A stretch of 64,000 nucleotides of DNA from Comamonas terrigena NBRC 13299 (GTDB lineage: Bacteria; Pseudomonadota; Gammaproteobacteria; Burkholderiales; Burkholderiaceae_C), in contig NZ_AP019749.1 in NCBI RefSeq assembly GCF_006740045.1, positions 515,001 to 579,000 on the forward strand, in the 5' to 3' direction. The notes beneath the pieces were generated by a model. It worked only from the letters and a program-made list of their open reading frames with translations. It had not been told where the DNA came from and made no database searches. This document shows, piece after piece, positions 11,746-20,213 of this stretch; within the stretch, counting starts at the first letter, position 1, and every line of letters begins with the position of its first letter. Both the position numbers and the translations under genes were made by a program.

Positions 11746-12408
11746 ATGGCCTTGGTATTGATCATTGGCGCATCGCGCGGCATCGGCTTGGGGCTGGTGC
11801 AAGCCTATGTGGCACAAGGCCACCGGGTGATTGCCACCGTGCGCAATCCCGCCGACAAAACCCGCCTGCAGGGCGAAGGCGCCGAAGTGCTGGTGGTGGA
11901 TGTGGCCGATCCGGCCAGCGTCAGCGGCCTGGCCTGGCAGCTGGACGGTGAGGCAGTGGACCTGGCGTTGTACGTGGCTGGCGTCTGGAGCGATCTGCCC
12001 GCCGACGTTCCCCCCAGCCAGCCCGAGTTCGACCGCGTCATGCACACCAATGTGCTGGGCGCCATGCAGGCACTGCCCCAGGTGGCACCGCTGGTCGAGG
12101 CCGCGGGTGGCGTGTTCGGCCTGGTCAGCAGCAGCATGTCGCGCCTGACCGAGGCGGAGCCGGATGCCTGGCTGTACCGCGCCAGCAAGGCCGCACTGAA
12201 CATGGTGGTGGCCAGCAGCCAGCCGCAGTGGCCGCGTGCCCGCATTGTGGCGCTGGACCCCGGCTGGGTGCAGACCGAGATGGGCGGGCCTGGTGCCACC
12301 ATCACCGTCGAGCAAAGCGTGCAGGCCCTGGTGCAGACGCTGGCGCAGGTCTCGGCAGAGGACGGCGGCCATCTGCTGCACCGCAACGGACACCGGCTGG
12401 ATGGCTAG
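11746..12408 (+). CDS. Short-chain dehydrogenase/reductase
   Basis: This 220-aa SDR has a Rossmann nucleotide-binding loop GASRGIG at residues 8-14. The catalytic serine is in VSSSMS near 127 and the YRASKAAL motif near 144 gives the catalytic Tyr and Lys. The usual NNAG motif is changed to VAGVW. The short length and motif spacing match small NAD(P)-dependent SDRs such as C-factor-like proteins. The substrate is unknown. It lies 90 nt ahead of an acyl-CoA dehydrogenase, with a hairpin in the gap. Confidence 0.87.
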   Translation: MALVLIIGASRGIGLGLVQAYVAQGHRVIATVRNPADKTRLQGEGAEVLVVDVADPASVSGLAWQLDGEAVDLALYVAGVWSDLPADVPPSQPEFDRVMHTNVLGAMQALPQVAPLVEAAGGVFGLVSSSMSRLTEAEPDAWLYRASKAALNMVVASSQPQWPRARIVALDPGWVQTEMGGPGATITVEQSVQALVQTLAQVSAEDGGHLLHRNGHRLDG

Positions 12409-12423
12409 CCACTGAAAACCATG

Positions 12424-12456
12424 GCGGCTTGTGTGCATGGCCGGAGCACAAGCCGC
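12424..12456. promoter_or_regulatory. Inverted repeat upstream of acyl-CoA dehydrogenase, shared with liuD
   Basis: GCGGCTTGTG and CACAAGCCGC form a perfect 10-bp inverted repeat with a 13-nt spacer, ending 42 nt before the ATG. The same GCGGCTTGTG-N13-CACAAGC arrangement lies upstream of liuD. It could be an operator or an RNA hairpin; there is no T-run, so a terminator is less likely. Confidence 0.5.
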
Positions 12457-12498
12457 TGGCTCTGACGACCTACTACAACACCGGCTGGAGACAAGAAC

Positions 12499-13629
12499 AT
12501 GCTGCTGACCCCTGACCAGGAAATGATCCGCGATGCCGTGCGCGACTTTGTGCGCGAGCAAATCACCCCCCATGCGGCGCGCTGGGACAAGGAACACCAC
12601 TTTCCCAAGGATGTGCACCAGGGCCTGGCGGCCCTGGGCGCCTACGGCATCTGCGTGCCGGAAGAGCTGGGTGGTGCGGGCCTGGACTACATCAGCCTGG
12701 CCCTGGTGCTGGAAGAGATTGCGGCCGGCGACGGGGGCACCAGCACCGTCATCAGCGTGACCAACTGCCCGGTCAACGCCATCCTGATGAAGTACGGCAA
12801 TGCCCAGCAAAAGGAAGAATGGCTGCGTCCGCTGGCGCAGGGCGCCATGCTGGGCGCGTTCTGCCTGACCGAGCCACATGTGGGCTCCGACGCATCGGCG
12901 CTGCGCACCACAGCCACCCGGGACGGGGACGACTATGTGATCAACGGCGTCAAGCAGTTCATCACCAGCGGCCAGAACGGCGATGTGGCCATTGTGATTG
13001 CCGTCACCGACAAGGCCGCCGGCAAGAAGGGAATGAGCGCCTTTCTGGTTCCCACCCGCAATCCCGGCTACCAGGTGGCGCGGCTGGAAGACAAGCTGGG
13101 CCAGCATTCCAGCGACACGGCGCAGATCAATTTCGATCAGTGCCGCATTCCGGCATCGCACCGGGTAGGGGCCGAAGGCGAGGGCTACAAGATCGCCCTG
13201 TCCGCCCTGGAAGGCGGGCGCATCGGCATTGCCGCGCAGAGCGTGGGCATGGCGCGTGCGGCATTCGAGGCCGCGCTGGCCTACAGCAAGGAGCGCGAGA
13301 GTTTTGGCCAGCCCATTTTCAACCACCAAGCCGTGGGTTTCCGGCTGGCGGACTGTGCGACGCAGATCGAAGCGGCCCGGCAGTTGATCTGGCACGCCGC
13401 CAGCCTGCGCGATGCCGGCCTGCCCTGCCTGAAGGAAGCCGCCATGGCCAAGCTGTTCGCCAGCGAAATGGCCGAACGTGTCTGCAGCATGGCCATCCAG
13501 ACCCTCGGAGGCTATGGCGTGGTCAGCGATTTCCCGGTGGAACGCATTTACCGCGATGTGCGGGTGTGCCAGATCTACGAAGGCACCAGCGACGTGCAGA
13601 AAATCATCATCCAGCGGGCGCTGGCCTGA
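12499..13629 (+). CDS. Acyl-CoA dehydrogenase
   Basis: This 376-aa FAD acyl-CoA dehydrogenase is distinct from LiuA. The catalytic base is predicted at Glu361 in YEGTSDVQ near the C-terminus, the short/medium-chain (and short/branched-chain) enzyme position. Flavin-region motifs FCLTEPHVGSDA near 120 and QFITSGQNG near 153 are present. Substrate may be a straight or branched short acyl-CoA; sequence alone does not decide. It is preceded by GGAGACA and by the inverted repeat it shares with liuD. It converges on the DMT exporter gene. Confidence 0.9.
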   Translation: MLLTPDQEMIRDAVRDFVREQITPHAARWDKEHHFPKDVHQGLAALGAYGICVPEELGGAGLDYISLALVLEEIAAGDGGTSTVISVTNCPVNAILMKYGNAQQKEEWLRPLAQGAMLGAFCLTEPHVGSDASALRTTATRDGDDYVINGVKQFITSGQNGDVAIVIAVTDKAAGKKGMSAFLVPTRNPGYQVARLEDKLGQHSSDTAQINFDQCRIPASHRVGAEGEGYKIALSALEGGRIGIAAQSVGMARAAFEAALAYSKERESFGQPIFNHQAVGFRLADCATQIEAARQLIWHAASLRDAGLPCLKEAAMAKLFASEMAERVCSMAIQTLGGYGVVSDFPVERIYRDVRVCQIYEGTSDVQKIIIQRALA

Positions 13630-13681
13630 ACGGGATAAGCCACCGGCGGTGCTTGCATTGCGGCCGCCGGCGCTGGCCGCT

Positions 13682-14704
13682 TCAGTGCGGAGGGTGGGTG
13701 GCCGTGTGTTGCGGGGTGCGTACTGCTGGCGCTGCGGGCGCTGCCTGGGGGGACTGTGTTCCCCGGCTGTGCAGGGCCCACAGCACGCCGGCGACCAGCA
13801 GGGCAATGCCCGCCACGGTTTCGGTCGGAGGGAACTGCTGGCGCAGCGCAAAGCCGTAGGCCAGGGCGGACAGGGTTTCGCAGACGATCAACTGGCCCGA
13901 CATGGTGGTGGGCAGGTGCTGGCAGGCCGCATTCCAGCACAGCGCGCCCAGCCAGGAGCCCACCAGGCCGGCCGCGAACATGCCGCAGACAAATTCCCAG
14001 GGACGGGGCCCCAGTGGGGTGGTGAAGCCCAGCCCGTCCTGCTGCAGCCACAGCCAGGAAATCGCAAAACCCACCAGAGCCATGGGCAGCGTCACCAGTC
14101 CCTGGGCCGTCGCCCAGGTGCGGGATGAAACGCCAGGGTGGGCGCGCAGCCAGTCGGCGTTGCGGATGGGGTACCAGGTCCAGCACAGCATGGCGACCAG
14201 GGCCAGCCCTATGCCCAGACCATAGTCCTGCAACTGGCTGGCACTGCTGTGCTGCAGGGCCTGCAGTTCATGGTGGTTGACCAGGGCAATGCCGCCCAGG
14301 ATCAATCCCAGCGATGGAAACAGCTGCCCCCACGGCAGGGCGGCGCGACCTGCGCGCAGGTTGGAGGCCACCGCAATCGCCACCGGCAGCGCGCCACTGG
14401 CGATCAGGGTGGGCAGGGGCACCCCTGCCAGCTGGATGGCGCTGGTCAAGAGCAGGTAGAAGGTGATGCTGCCGATGGCGGCCAGGCGCAGGGCCTGCAG
14501 CCAGTCGGCACGGTGCAGTTGGGCCAGGGCCGTGCGGTCCCACCAGGCCAGGGGCATGGCGATCAGGCCGAATGCCAGGTAGCGGCCAAATGCCAGCAGC
14601 GGCGCGGGATAGTCTGGCAGCAGCAGTGGCACCACAAACACAAGGCCCCACAACGCCCCTGCCGCCACGCCGCACAGGGTGCCCCATCGCATGCCGGCGT
14701 TCAT
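13682..14704 (-). CDS. DMT-superfamily (EamA-like) transporter
   Basis: This 340-aa membrane protein has about ten hydrophobic segments in two EamA-like repeats, typical of drug/metabolite exporters. The first helix begins GTLCGVAAGALWGLVFVVPLLL and the last segment is VAGIALLVAGVLWAL, before a Pro/Ala/His-rich cytoplasmic tail of about 30 residues. The start MNAGMRWG was preferred because the frame upstream encodes low-complexity sequence without membrane character. The substrate is unknown. Confidence 0.85.
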   Translation of the reverse strand: MNAGMRWGTLCGVAAGALWGLVFVVPLLLPDYPAPLLAFGRYLAFGLIAMPLAWWDRTALAQLHRADWLQALRLAAIGSITFYLLLTSAIQLAGVPLPTLIASGALPVAIAVASNLRAGRAALPWGQLFPSLGLILGGIALVNHHELQALQHSSASQLQDYGLGIGLALVAMLCWTWYPIRNADWLRAHPGVSSRTWATAQGLVTLPMALVGFAISWLWLQQDGLGFTTPLGPRPWEFVCGMFAAGLVGSWLGALCWNAACQHLPTTMSGQLIVCETLSALAYGFALRQQFPPTETVAGIALLVAGVLWALHSRGTQSPQAAPAAPAVRTPQHTATHPPH

Positions 14705-15007
14705 GGCGTGGGATGCCGCGCTGCAGTGCAAAGAACGAGATGGGACACTGGGCGCAGCAGCGCCACAGGCAGCGGGCAGGGAAAGGGGCACATGGTCGGC
14801 GGGATTGTGCGCCGCAGCATCCAGGGCTGCTGCGCGAAGGCCCCAGGCTGATGCCGGCAGTACGGGATTGGCGGCGCTGCCAGCGCCGCTGCAGCGCGCG
14901 TGCTACGCCTGTCCTGCCGGTGACGCGGCCCCGGGGTTGGCACGGTGGCGGCCCGCAGTGGCTTGGGGCCAGCATGCAGCTTTGGACCCATGCCCAGGAG
15001 AAGTTGG

Positions 15008-15808
15008 ATGCCTTTTGCCGCCGTCAACGGTCAGCGCCTGTTCTACGAAGATACCGGAGGCAGCGCCCCGGTGCTGGTGTTCTCTCACGGTCTGCTGATG
15101 GACCACCGCATGTTTGCCCCGCAGGTGGCCGCGTTCCGCCATGGCTGGCGCTGCATCAGCTGGGACGAGCGCGGCCACGGCGCCACGGCCACGCCGGGGC
15201 AGTGTGCGCCGTTCAGCTATTACGATTCGGCGAACGATCTGGTGGCGCTGCTGGACCACCTGGGTGTGGAGCGTGCCGTGCTGGTGGGCATGTCCCAGGG
15301 CGGCTATCTGTCGCTGCGCGCGGCGCTGACCCACCCGCAGCGTGTACGGGCCCTGGTACTGATCGACACCCAGGCGCTGAAGGAGGACCCCGCCAAGATG
15401 CCGGCCCACCAGGCGGTGGTGGCGCGCTGGTCGCAACAAGGGCTGGATGCGGACATGGCCGCCGGCCTGGAGCGCACCATCCTGGGCGACGGCTGGGAGG
15501 GCGCAGCCGCATGGAAGCGCATCTGGCAGGGGGTGGATGCGGTCAATCTGCAGCAATGCTTTGCCACGCTGGATGCGCGCGACGATATCTCGGCCCGCAT
15601 GGGCGAGATCCGTGCGCCGGCGCTGGTGATCCACGGCGCGCAGGACCGTGCCATCACCCTGGAACGGGCCCGTGCCATGGCCGATGCGCTGCCGCGCGCC
15701 CGGTGGGTGGAGATCGAGGGGGCTGGCCACGCCCCCAATCTGACCCACCCGGAGCTGGTCAACGCCGCCATGCAGGCTTTTCTGGGCACGTTGGCGCCGC
15801 AGGGGTGA
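15008..15808 (+). CDS. Alpha/beta hydrolase
   Basis: This 266-aa alpha/beta hydrolase is of the esterase/3-oxoadipate enol-lactonase-like type. The catalytic triad is probably Ser96 (GMSQGGY), Asp213 (GAQDR) and His241 (GAGHAPN). An oxyanion segment FSHGLLMD is near 25-32. AGGAGAAG precedes the ATG. A clear paralogue with the same N-terminal layout lies 1.3 kb downstream at 17124-17936. The substrate is unknown. It converges on the DUF421 gene with a 33-nt gap. Confidence 0.88.
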   Translation: MPFAAVNGQRLFYEDTGGSAPVLVFSHGLLMDHRMFAPQVAAFRHGWRCISWDERGHGATATPGQCAPFSYYDSANDLVALLDHLGVERAVLVGMSQGGYLSLRAALTHPQRVRALVLIDTQALKEDPAKMPAHQAVVARWSQQGLDADMAAGLERTILGDGWEGAAAWKRIWQGVDAVNLQQCFATLDARDDISARMGEIRAPALVIHGAQDRAITLERARAMADALPRARWVEIEGAGHAPNLTHPELVNAAMQAFLGTLAPQG

Positions 15809-15841
15809 ACATGGTGCGGACGGCGTCCTGGGTGCTGCGCT

Positions 15842-16330
15842 TCAGATCCCGTCCAGGTCCGGGATGCGGCGGCGCAGCACCACGGTGATCTGGCCATTGG
15901 TCTCGATGGTGGCACGCTCCACCGCATGGGCGTTCAGGCAGCCGTTGGCGCGCAGTGCGGCGGACAGGTCGTCGGCGGTGATCTGCTCCTGCAGCAGCAG
16001 GTCCTGCTGCACCACGCCCTCTCGGATCAGCACCTTGGGACGGCCATCGATGACGTGGCGCAGGCGTGGGTAGCGAAAGCTCAGCCGGGCCAGCAACACA
16101 TGGCAGCCGATCAAGGTGGCGGCGCTGACAAGGCCGCCCACCAGCGAGTTGTCGCCCGCATTCATGGAGTTCTGCACGGCGTTCGACAGGATCAGCAGCA
16201 GCACCAGATCGAATGGTGCGTACTGCCCCGTCTGGCGCCGCCCGGTCAGGCGCAGAAAGACCAGCAAGAACAGGTACACGATCACCCCGCGCACGACCAA
16301 TTCCCACCAGGGGACTGCCAACTGCCACAT
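15842..16330 (-). CDS. DUF421 (YetF-like) membrane protein
   Basis: This 162-aa protein has an N-terminal membrane region of two to three helices (about 8-75), followed by a cytoplasmic domain with the DUF421 signature (DGRPKVLIREGVV and ADDLSAALRANG). The conserved FLRLTGRR...YAPFDLVLLLILSNAVQNSM segment is present. Family members in spore-formers and other bacteria are of uncertain function. The start MWQLAVPWW was chosen because the frame upstream is not hydrophobic. Confidence 0.87.
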   Translation of the reverse strand: MWQLAVPWWELVVRGVIVYLFLLVFLRLTGRRQTGQYAPFDLVLLLILSNAVQNSMNAGDNSLVGGLVSAATLIGCHVLLARLSFRYPRLRHVIDGRPKVLIREGVVQQDLLLQEQITADDLSAALRANGCLNAHAVERATIETNGQITVVLRRRIPDLDGI

Positions 16331-16402
16331 CGCATGCTCCTTGAGCCCAGGATGAAGCCACGATAACGCGGAATGCCGGCAGTGCGTGCGGCAGGGCAGC
16401 AA

Positions 16403-16924
16403 TCAGTCCCAGGCCACGCTGGGGTCCAGGCGCTGTGCCAGGGTCTTGGGGATGGGCAGGTCCAGATCGGCCAGGCGCTGCTTGACCAGAATCTCCGGCA
16501 CCTCGAACAGATGCGCCAGCTCCTGCAGCGTGCGGGCATGGCCGCCTTCCACGGTGAAGCGCAGCACGGATTCGGGCATCAGCAGCTGCAGCGCGAAGTC
16601 GTTGGCCTCGCTGTCCTGGCGCTGGCTGTGGTCGGCGTGGTAGCTGCCGCTGATGCAGATGGCGCGCTGCATGCCGGGGCGCAGGTGGTGCAGTGCCAGG
16701 TGGGCGATGGCATGGGCCACGCCATAGCGCTGCAAGGTGATGGGGTGCTGGCGGCCGATGGTGACGCAGGCCTTGCGCTGCGGCGAGATGTCCAGCACGG
16801 CACAGGCTTCGCCCGTGTCGCCCAGGGCCACCACCAGCCGCATGGCCTTGGCCATGCGCGCCAGATTGACCGGAACCGACTGGTCCCAGTGCGTCTTCAG
16901 AATACCTTCCGCGAGCAGTGCCAT
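16403..16924 (-). CDS. ImmA/IrrE-like protein with degenerate zinc motif
   Basis: This 173-aa protein has the layout of the ImmA/IrrE metallopeptidase family: a helical N-terminus, a helix bearing the metal site and a following EANDFALQLLMP segment. The motif that should read HExxH is HAIAH at 71-75, so both histidines remain but the catalytic Glu is Ala72. Glu106 keeps the third-ligand position. It may bind metal without cleaving peptide, for example as a regulator or sensor. There is no HTH domain in the protein and no Xre gene beside it. Three inverted repeats lie directly upstream. Confidence 0.72.
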   Translation of the reverse strand: MALLAEGILKTHWDQSVPVNLARMAKAMRLVVALGDTGEACAVLDISPQRKACVTIGRQHPITLQRYGVAHAIAHLALHHLRPGMQRAICISGSYHADHSQRQDSEANDFALQLLMPESVLRFTVEGGHARTLQELAHLFEVPEILVKQRLADLDLPIPKTLAQRLDPSVAWD

Positions 16925-16925
16925 G

Positions 16926-17025
16926 GGACCATTATCCGATGGTCCGCACGCGGGTGGCGCAGCGCACCATTGCGGTGCCCGGACGGTGTACCGCAATGGG
17001 TGTTTGCCCGCTACAGTACGGGCAA
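16926..17025. promoter_or_regulatory. Cluster of three inverted repeats in a divergent promoter region
   Basis: GGACCAT-N6-ATGGTCC (16926-16945), CCATTGCGGT-N13-ACCGCAATGG (16967-16999) and TTGCCCG-N8-CGGGCAA (17004-17025) follow one another between the divergent ImmA-like gene and the second alpha/beta hydrolase gene. All three are perfect and differ in sequence. They are candidate operators. The first lies 1 nt from the ImmA-like start codon. Confidence 0.5.
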
Positions 17026-17123
17026 GGGTATGACATGCCATCCAGCAAAGGCGGGTGCTGGTTGCTATAAAAATTGGCGTATTGAATGTTGCGCTGCAAC
17101 ACAGACCGTCTGCGGAGAACCGC

Positions 17124-17936
17124 ATGCCCATCACCAACCTGCGCGGACAGCGCATCCATTACGAAGACACCTGCGGCGCCAAGCCGGTCCTGGTGTTTGC
17201 CCACAGCTTTCTCATGGACGGCAGCATGTTCCATGGGCTGGCGCAACGCTTCTGTTCGCAGTGGCGCTGCATCAGCTGGGATGCGCGCGGCCATGGCCGC
17301 AGCGAAGGCCCGCCGCAGGACTTCAGCTACGACGATCTGGCCGACGACCTGGACGCGCTGCTGGCGCATCTGGACATCCGCAAGGCCGTGGTGGTGGGGG
17401 TGTCGCAAGGCGGGCAGGTGGCGCTGCGTTGTGCGCTGCGCCACTCTGCGCGGGTGCGCGCCCTGGTGCTGATGGGCACCCAGGCCAGCACCGAAGATCC
17501 GCAGAAGCTGCCCGGCCATACCTCGCTGGTGCAGGAGTGGGCGGCCGGGGGGCTGTCCGACCCCATGGCCAAAGGCGTGGCCCACCGGCTGGTCGATGCC
17601 GGCTGGCATGGCATCACCGAATGGCAGGCCAAGTGGGCGCGCTGGCAACCTGCCCAGCTGCTGCGCTGCTTTGCCGCCTTTGCCGGGCGCGATGACCTGA
17701 CCGGCCGGGTGGCTGCGCTGGAGCAACCGGCGCTGGTGATCCACGGCGGGCGCGATGTCTGTGTCAGCATCCCCCGCGCCCAGGCCATGGCGCAGGAGTT
17801 GCCGAATGCCCGCTGGCTGCAGATTCCCGGTGCAGGCCACGCGCCCCATCTGACCCACCCGGCCGAGGTGGAAGCGGCCATGGCCCGTTTTCTGGCCCAT
17901 GTGGGTGAGTCGGACATGCACCTGGTGGCGGCCTGA
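17124..17936 (+). CDS. Alpha/beta hydrolase (paralogue of the 15008 gene)
   Basis: This 270-aa alpha/beta hydrolase has Ser94 in GVSQGGQ, an Asp in HGGRDV and a His in GAGHAPH as the likely triad. It is closely similar along its whole length to the hydrolase at 15008-15808, sharing blocks such as RVRALVL, PALVIHG and GAGHAP, which indicates duplication. The start at MPITNLRG is supported by GCGGAGAA; an earlier in-frame start is not needed for the fold. It is transcribed divergently from the ImmA-like gene. The substrate is unknown. Confidence 0.88.
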   Translation: MPITNLRGQRIHYEDTCGAKPVLVFAHSFLMDGSMFHGLAQRFCSQWRCISWDARGHGRSEGPPQDFSYDDLADDLDALLAHLDIRKAVVVGVSQGGQVALRCALRHSARVRALVLMGTQASTEDPQKLPGHTSLVQEWAAGGLSDPMAKGVAHRLVDAGWHGITEWQAKWARWQPAQLLRCFAAFAGRDDLTGRVAALEQPALVIHGGRDVCVSIPRAQAMAQELPNARWLQIPGAGHAPHLTHPAEVEAAMARFLAHVGESDMHLVAA

Positions 17937-18145
17937 TCCGCGCCGCACTGCTGAGCCGCTGCATTCCCCGGTGCCGTCCATCGTGGGCAGTTCCAGCGGA
18001 GGGCTGGGGAGCGGTGCGGTGGGCATGGTGCAGTGCGCAACGCGGCCATGGCGCCGTGCCCCGGCTGGGGTTGCAGCGGTCTGCAACAATCCCGGGCTGG
18101 GCGCGCACCTTCGGCCGCGCCACCGCATTCAGGAGTCCTCCGTCC

Positions 18146-18850
18146 ATGCAGCGACGCGATTTTCACCATGCCGCCACCGGCTTTGCCGGTACCCTGTTGC
18201 TGGGCGCATGGTCCCAGGCCCAGGCGCTGGACCTGTCCCAGCTGACCAATGCCGAAGCCAGCAGCGGCGTCAAGGCCGCGCTCACCCAGGGGGCGGAAGC
18301 TGCCGTGGCCCTGCTGGGCAAGCCCAATGGCTTTCTGTCGAATCCCCAGGTGCGCATTCCGCTGCCGGGCCAGCTGGCCGATGCCGCCAAGCTGCTCAAG
18401 CGCTTTGGCATGGGCCAGCGGGTGGAGGAGCTGGAGACCACGCTCAACCGAGCCGCCGAAGCAGCGGTGCCCGAAGGCAAGGCGGTGCTGCTGCAGGCCG
18501 TGCAGAGCATGACGGTGGCGGATGCCAAAAGCATTCTGGGCGGCGGTGACACCTCGGTCACCCAGTTCTTTGCCAGCAAGACGCGTGCGCCGCTGGCCGA
18601 ACGCTTCCTGCCCATCGTCACCCGCGAAACGGACAAGCTCGGCCTGGTGGCGCAGTACAACCAGCTGGCGGGCAAGGCAGCGGGCTTCGGCCTGCTGAAA
18701 GCCGAAGAGGCTAATCTGGCCCAGTATGTGACCGGCAAGACGCTGGACGGCCTGTTCACCACCATTGGCGAGCAGGAGCGTGCCCTGCGTCGCGACCCCG
18801 TGGGAGCTGGCAGCGCGCTGCTGCAAAAAGTGTTCGGGGCGCTGAAGTGA
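18146..18850 (+). CDS. DUF4197 exported protein, possible Tat substrate
   Basis: This 234-aa protein is of the DUF4197 family, function unknown. The N-terminus MQRRDFHHAATGFAGTLLLG has a twin arginine followed by a hydrophobic stretch and an AQA site near 27, so Tat export to the periplasm is likely. The mature part is all-helical in appearance, with the family-typical LTNAEASSGVKAAL and GGDTSVTQFF segments. An AGGAG site precedes the ATG. Its stop overlaps the next start (GTGA), indicating translational coupling. Confidence 0.85.
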   Translation: MQRRDFHHAATGFAGTLLLGAWSQAQALDLSQLTNAEASSGVKAALTQGAEAAVALLGKPNGFLSNPQVRIPLPGQLADAAKLLKRFGMGQRVEELETTLNRAAEAAVPEGKAVLLQAVQSMTVADAKSILGGGDTSVTQFFASKTRAPLAERFLPIVTRETDKLGLVAQYNQLAGKAAGFGLLKAEEANLAQYVTGKTLDGLFTTIGEQERALRRDPVGAGSALLQKVFGALK

Positions 18851-19263
18851 GTTCCGCTGGGATCGCCGTTTCAGCCGCCTGCCCTTGCGGGCGTGAAGCC
18901 AAGGGGAAACCGGTGGCCTACAGCGCCTGCTGCGGCCGCTTCATCGACCACTGGGAGGCCGCACCGGCACCGGATGCGGAGCACCTGATGCGCTCGCGCT
19001 ATACCGCCTTTGTGTGCGAGAACGCGCCCTATCTGCTGGCCACCTGGCACCGCAACGAGCGTCCGCCGGAGCTGACGTTCGAGCCCGGGGCCAAATGGCT
19101 GGGTCTGCAGGTCAAGGACTTTGTGGCCACCGGCGCGGACACTGCCGAGGTGGAGTTTGTGGCCCGCTTTCGCGTGGCTGGCCGCCCCGTGCGCCTGCAT
19201 GAGCGCAGCCGCTTTGTGCAGGAAGCGGGGCGCTGGTATTACGTCGACGGTGCGCAGTTCTGA
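18847..19263 (+). CDS. YchJ-like SEC-C/NTF2-like protein
   Basis: This 138-aa protein begins at a GTG that overlaps the DUF4197 stop codon. It has the YchJ pattern: an N-terminal CPCG...YSACCGRFI cysteine cluster (about 12-32), then LMRSRYTAFV and a C-terminal NTF2-like/UPF0225 domain ending RWYYVDGAQF. The family is of unknown function; the cysteines may bind zinc. One C-terminal SEC-C motif seen in some members is absent here. Confidence 0.87.
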   Translation: MSSAGIAVSAACPCGREAKGKPVAYSACCGRFIDHWEAAPAPDAEHLMRSRYTAFVCENAPYLLATWHRNERPPELTFEPGAKWLGLQVKDFVATGADTAEVEFVARFRVAGRPVRLHERSRFVQEAGRWYYVDGAQF

Positions 19264-19377
19264 GCCGGCCGTCCTGGTCGGCCATGACCGTTTCACCCCT
19301 GTGCGGCATGCAGCGGGAAACGTTTGATTTTTTGATGCAACGGAGTGACAGCGCGCTGGGCGCGCACACAGACAGCT

Positions 19378-20046
19378 ATGCAATTTGAAGCCATTTTGTT
19401 CGACTGTGACGGCGTGCTCGTCGACAGCGAAACCATCACCAACCGCGTGCTGCACGGCATGCTCAATGCATCCGGCTGGGCGCTGGGCGAAGACGAGTGC
19501 ATGCGCATCTTTGTCGGCCACACCGTGCGCAGCAAGGCGCCGCTGATCGAAGCCGAAACCGGCCAACCGCTGACGGATGCCTGGATGGCCGAGTTCTACG
19601 AGCGCCGCAACCAGCGCCTGCGCGCCGAGCTGGAGCCGATCGACGGGGCAGTGCCTGCCGTGGCCCAGCTGTTCACCCGCCTGGCCGGCAAGATGGCCGT
19701 GGCCAGCGGTGCCGACAAACCCAAGGTGGTGATGCAACTGGAGAAAGTGGGACTGTCCCCCTTCTTTGGCGAACATGTCTTCAGCGGCCACGACCTGCCG
19801 CGCACCAAGCCCTGGCCCGATGTGTACCTGGCCGCCGCCGCCGCCGTGCAGGCCGATCCGGCCCGCTGCCTGGTGATCGAAGACTCGGTTCCCGGCCTGA
19901 CCGCCGGCGTGCGTGCCGGTGCCACCGTCTGGGGCTTCTGCCCCAAGGTGGGCGCGCATTCCACACCCGCGCAGCTGCTGGAAGCTGGTGCCACCCAGGT
20001 GTTTGACGATATGGCGGACCTGCCGCGCCTGCTGGGCATCCTGTGA
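19378..20046 (+). CDS. HAD-superfamily phosphatase (Gph/beta-PGM-like)
   Basis: This 222-aa HAD hydrolase of subfamily IA has motif I FDCDGVLVDSE at residues 8-18, with two catalytic aspartates. Motif II is in VASGADKPK (about 118), the KPWPDVY lysine follows and motif III is EDSVPG (about 168). The layout matches phosphoglycolate phosphatase, beta-phosphoglucomutase and 6-phosphogluconate phosphatase (YieH) groups; the substrate is not resolved. The start MQFEAILFDCDG places motif I as usual, close to the N-terminus. Confidence 0.87.
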   Translation: MQFEAILFDCDGVLVDSETITNRVLHGMLNASGWALGEDECMRIFVGHTVRSKAPLIEAETGQPLTDAWMAEFYERRNQRLRAELEPIDGAVPAVAQLFTRLAGKMAVASGADKPKVVMQLEKVGLSPFFGEHVFSGHDLPRTKPWPDVYLAAAAAVQADPARCLVIEDSVPGLTAGVRAGATVWGFCPKVGAHSTPAQLLEAGATQVFDDMADLPRLLGIL

Positions 20047-20158
20047 TGCGGTGATGCGGCGGGTGCCACCGGAGGGCTGGCGCAGAACGTCCGAATCGCC
20101 TGCCGGGGCGAGCCCCTGGCCTCCGGAGAGCTGCTGCCTCTTTTCTGCCCTGTCCATG

Positions 20159-20191
20159 AAAAAACCCCCGCCGGTTTGCACCGGCAGGGGC
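20159..20191 (-). terminator. Rho-independent terminator of the autotransporter gene
   Basis: On the minus strand GCCCCTGCCGG pairs with CCGGCGGGGG around a short loop with one mismatch, followed by a run of seven Ts. It lies 23 nt after the autotransporter stop codon. Confidence 0.85.
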
Positions 20192-20213
20192 TGGTACGCA
20201 ATGCGCTCCGCGC

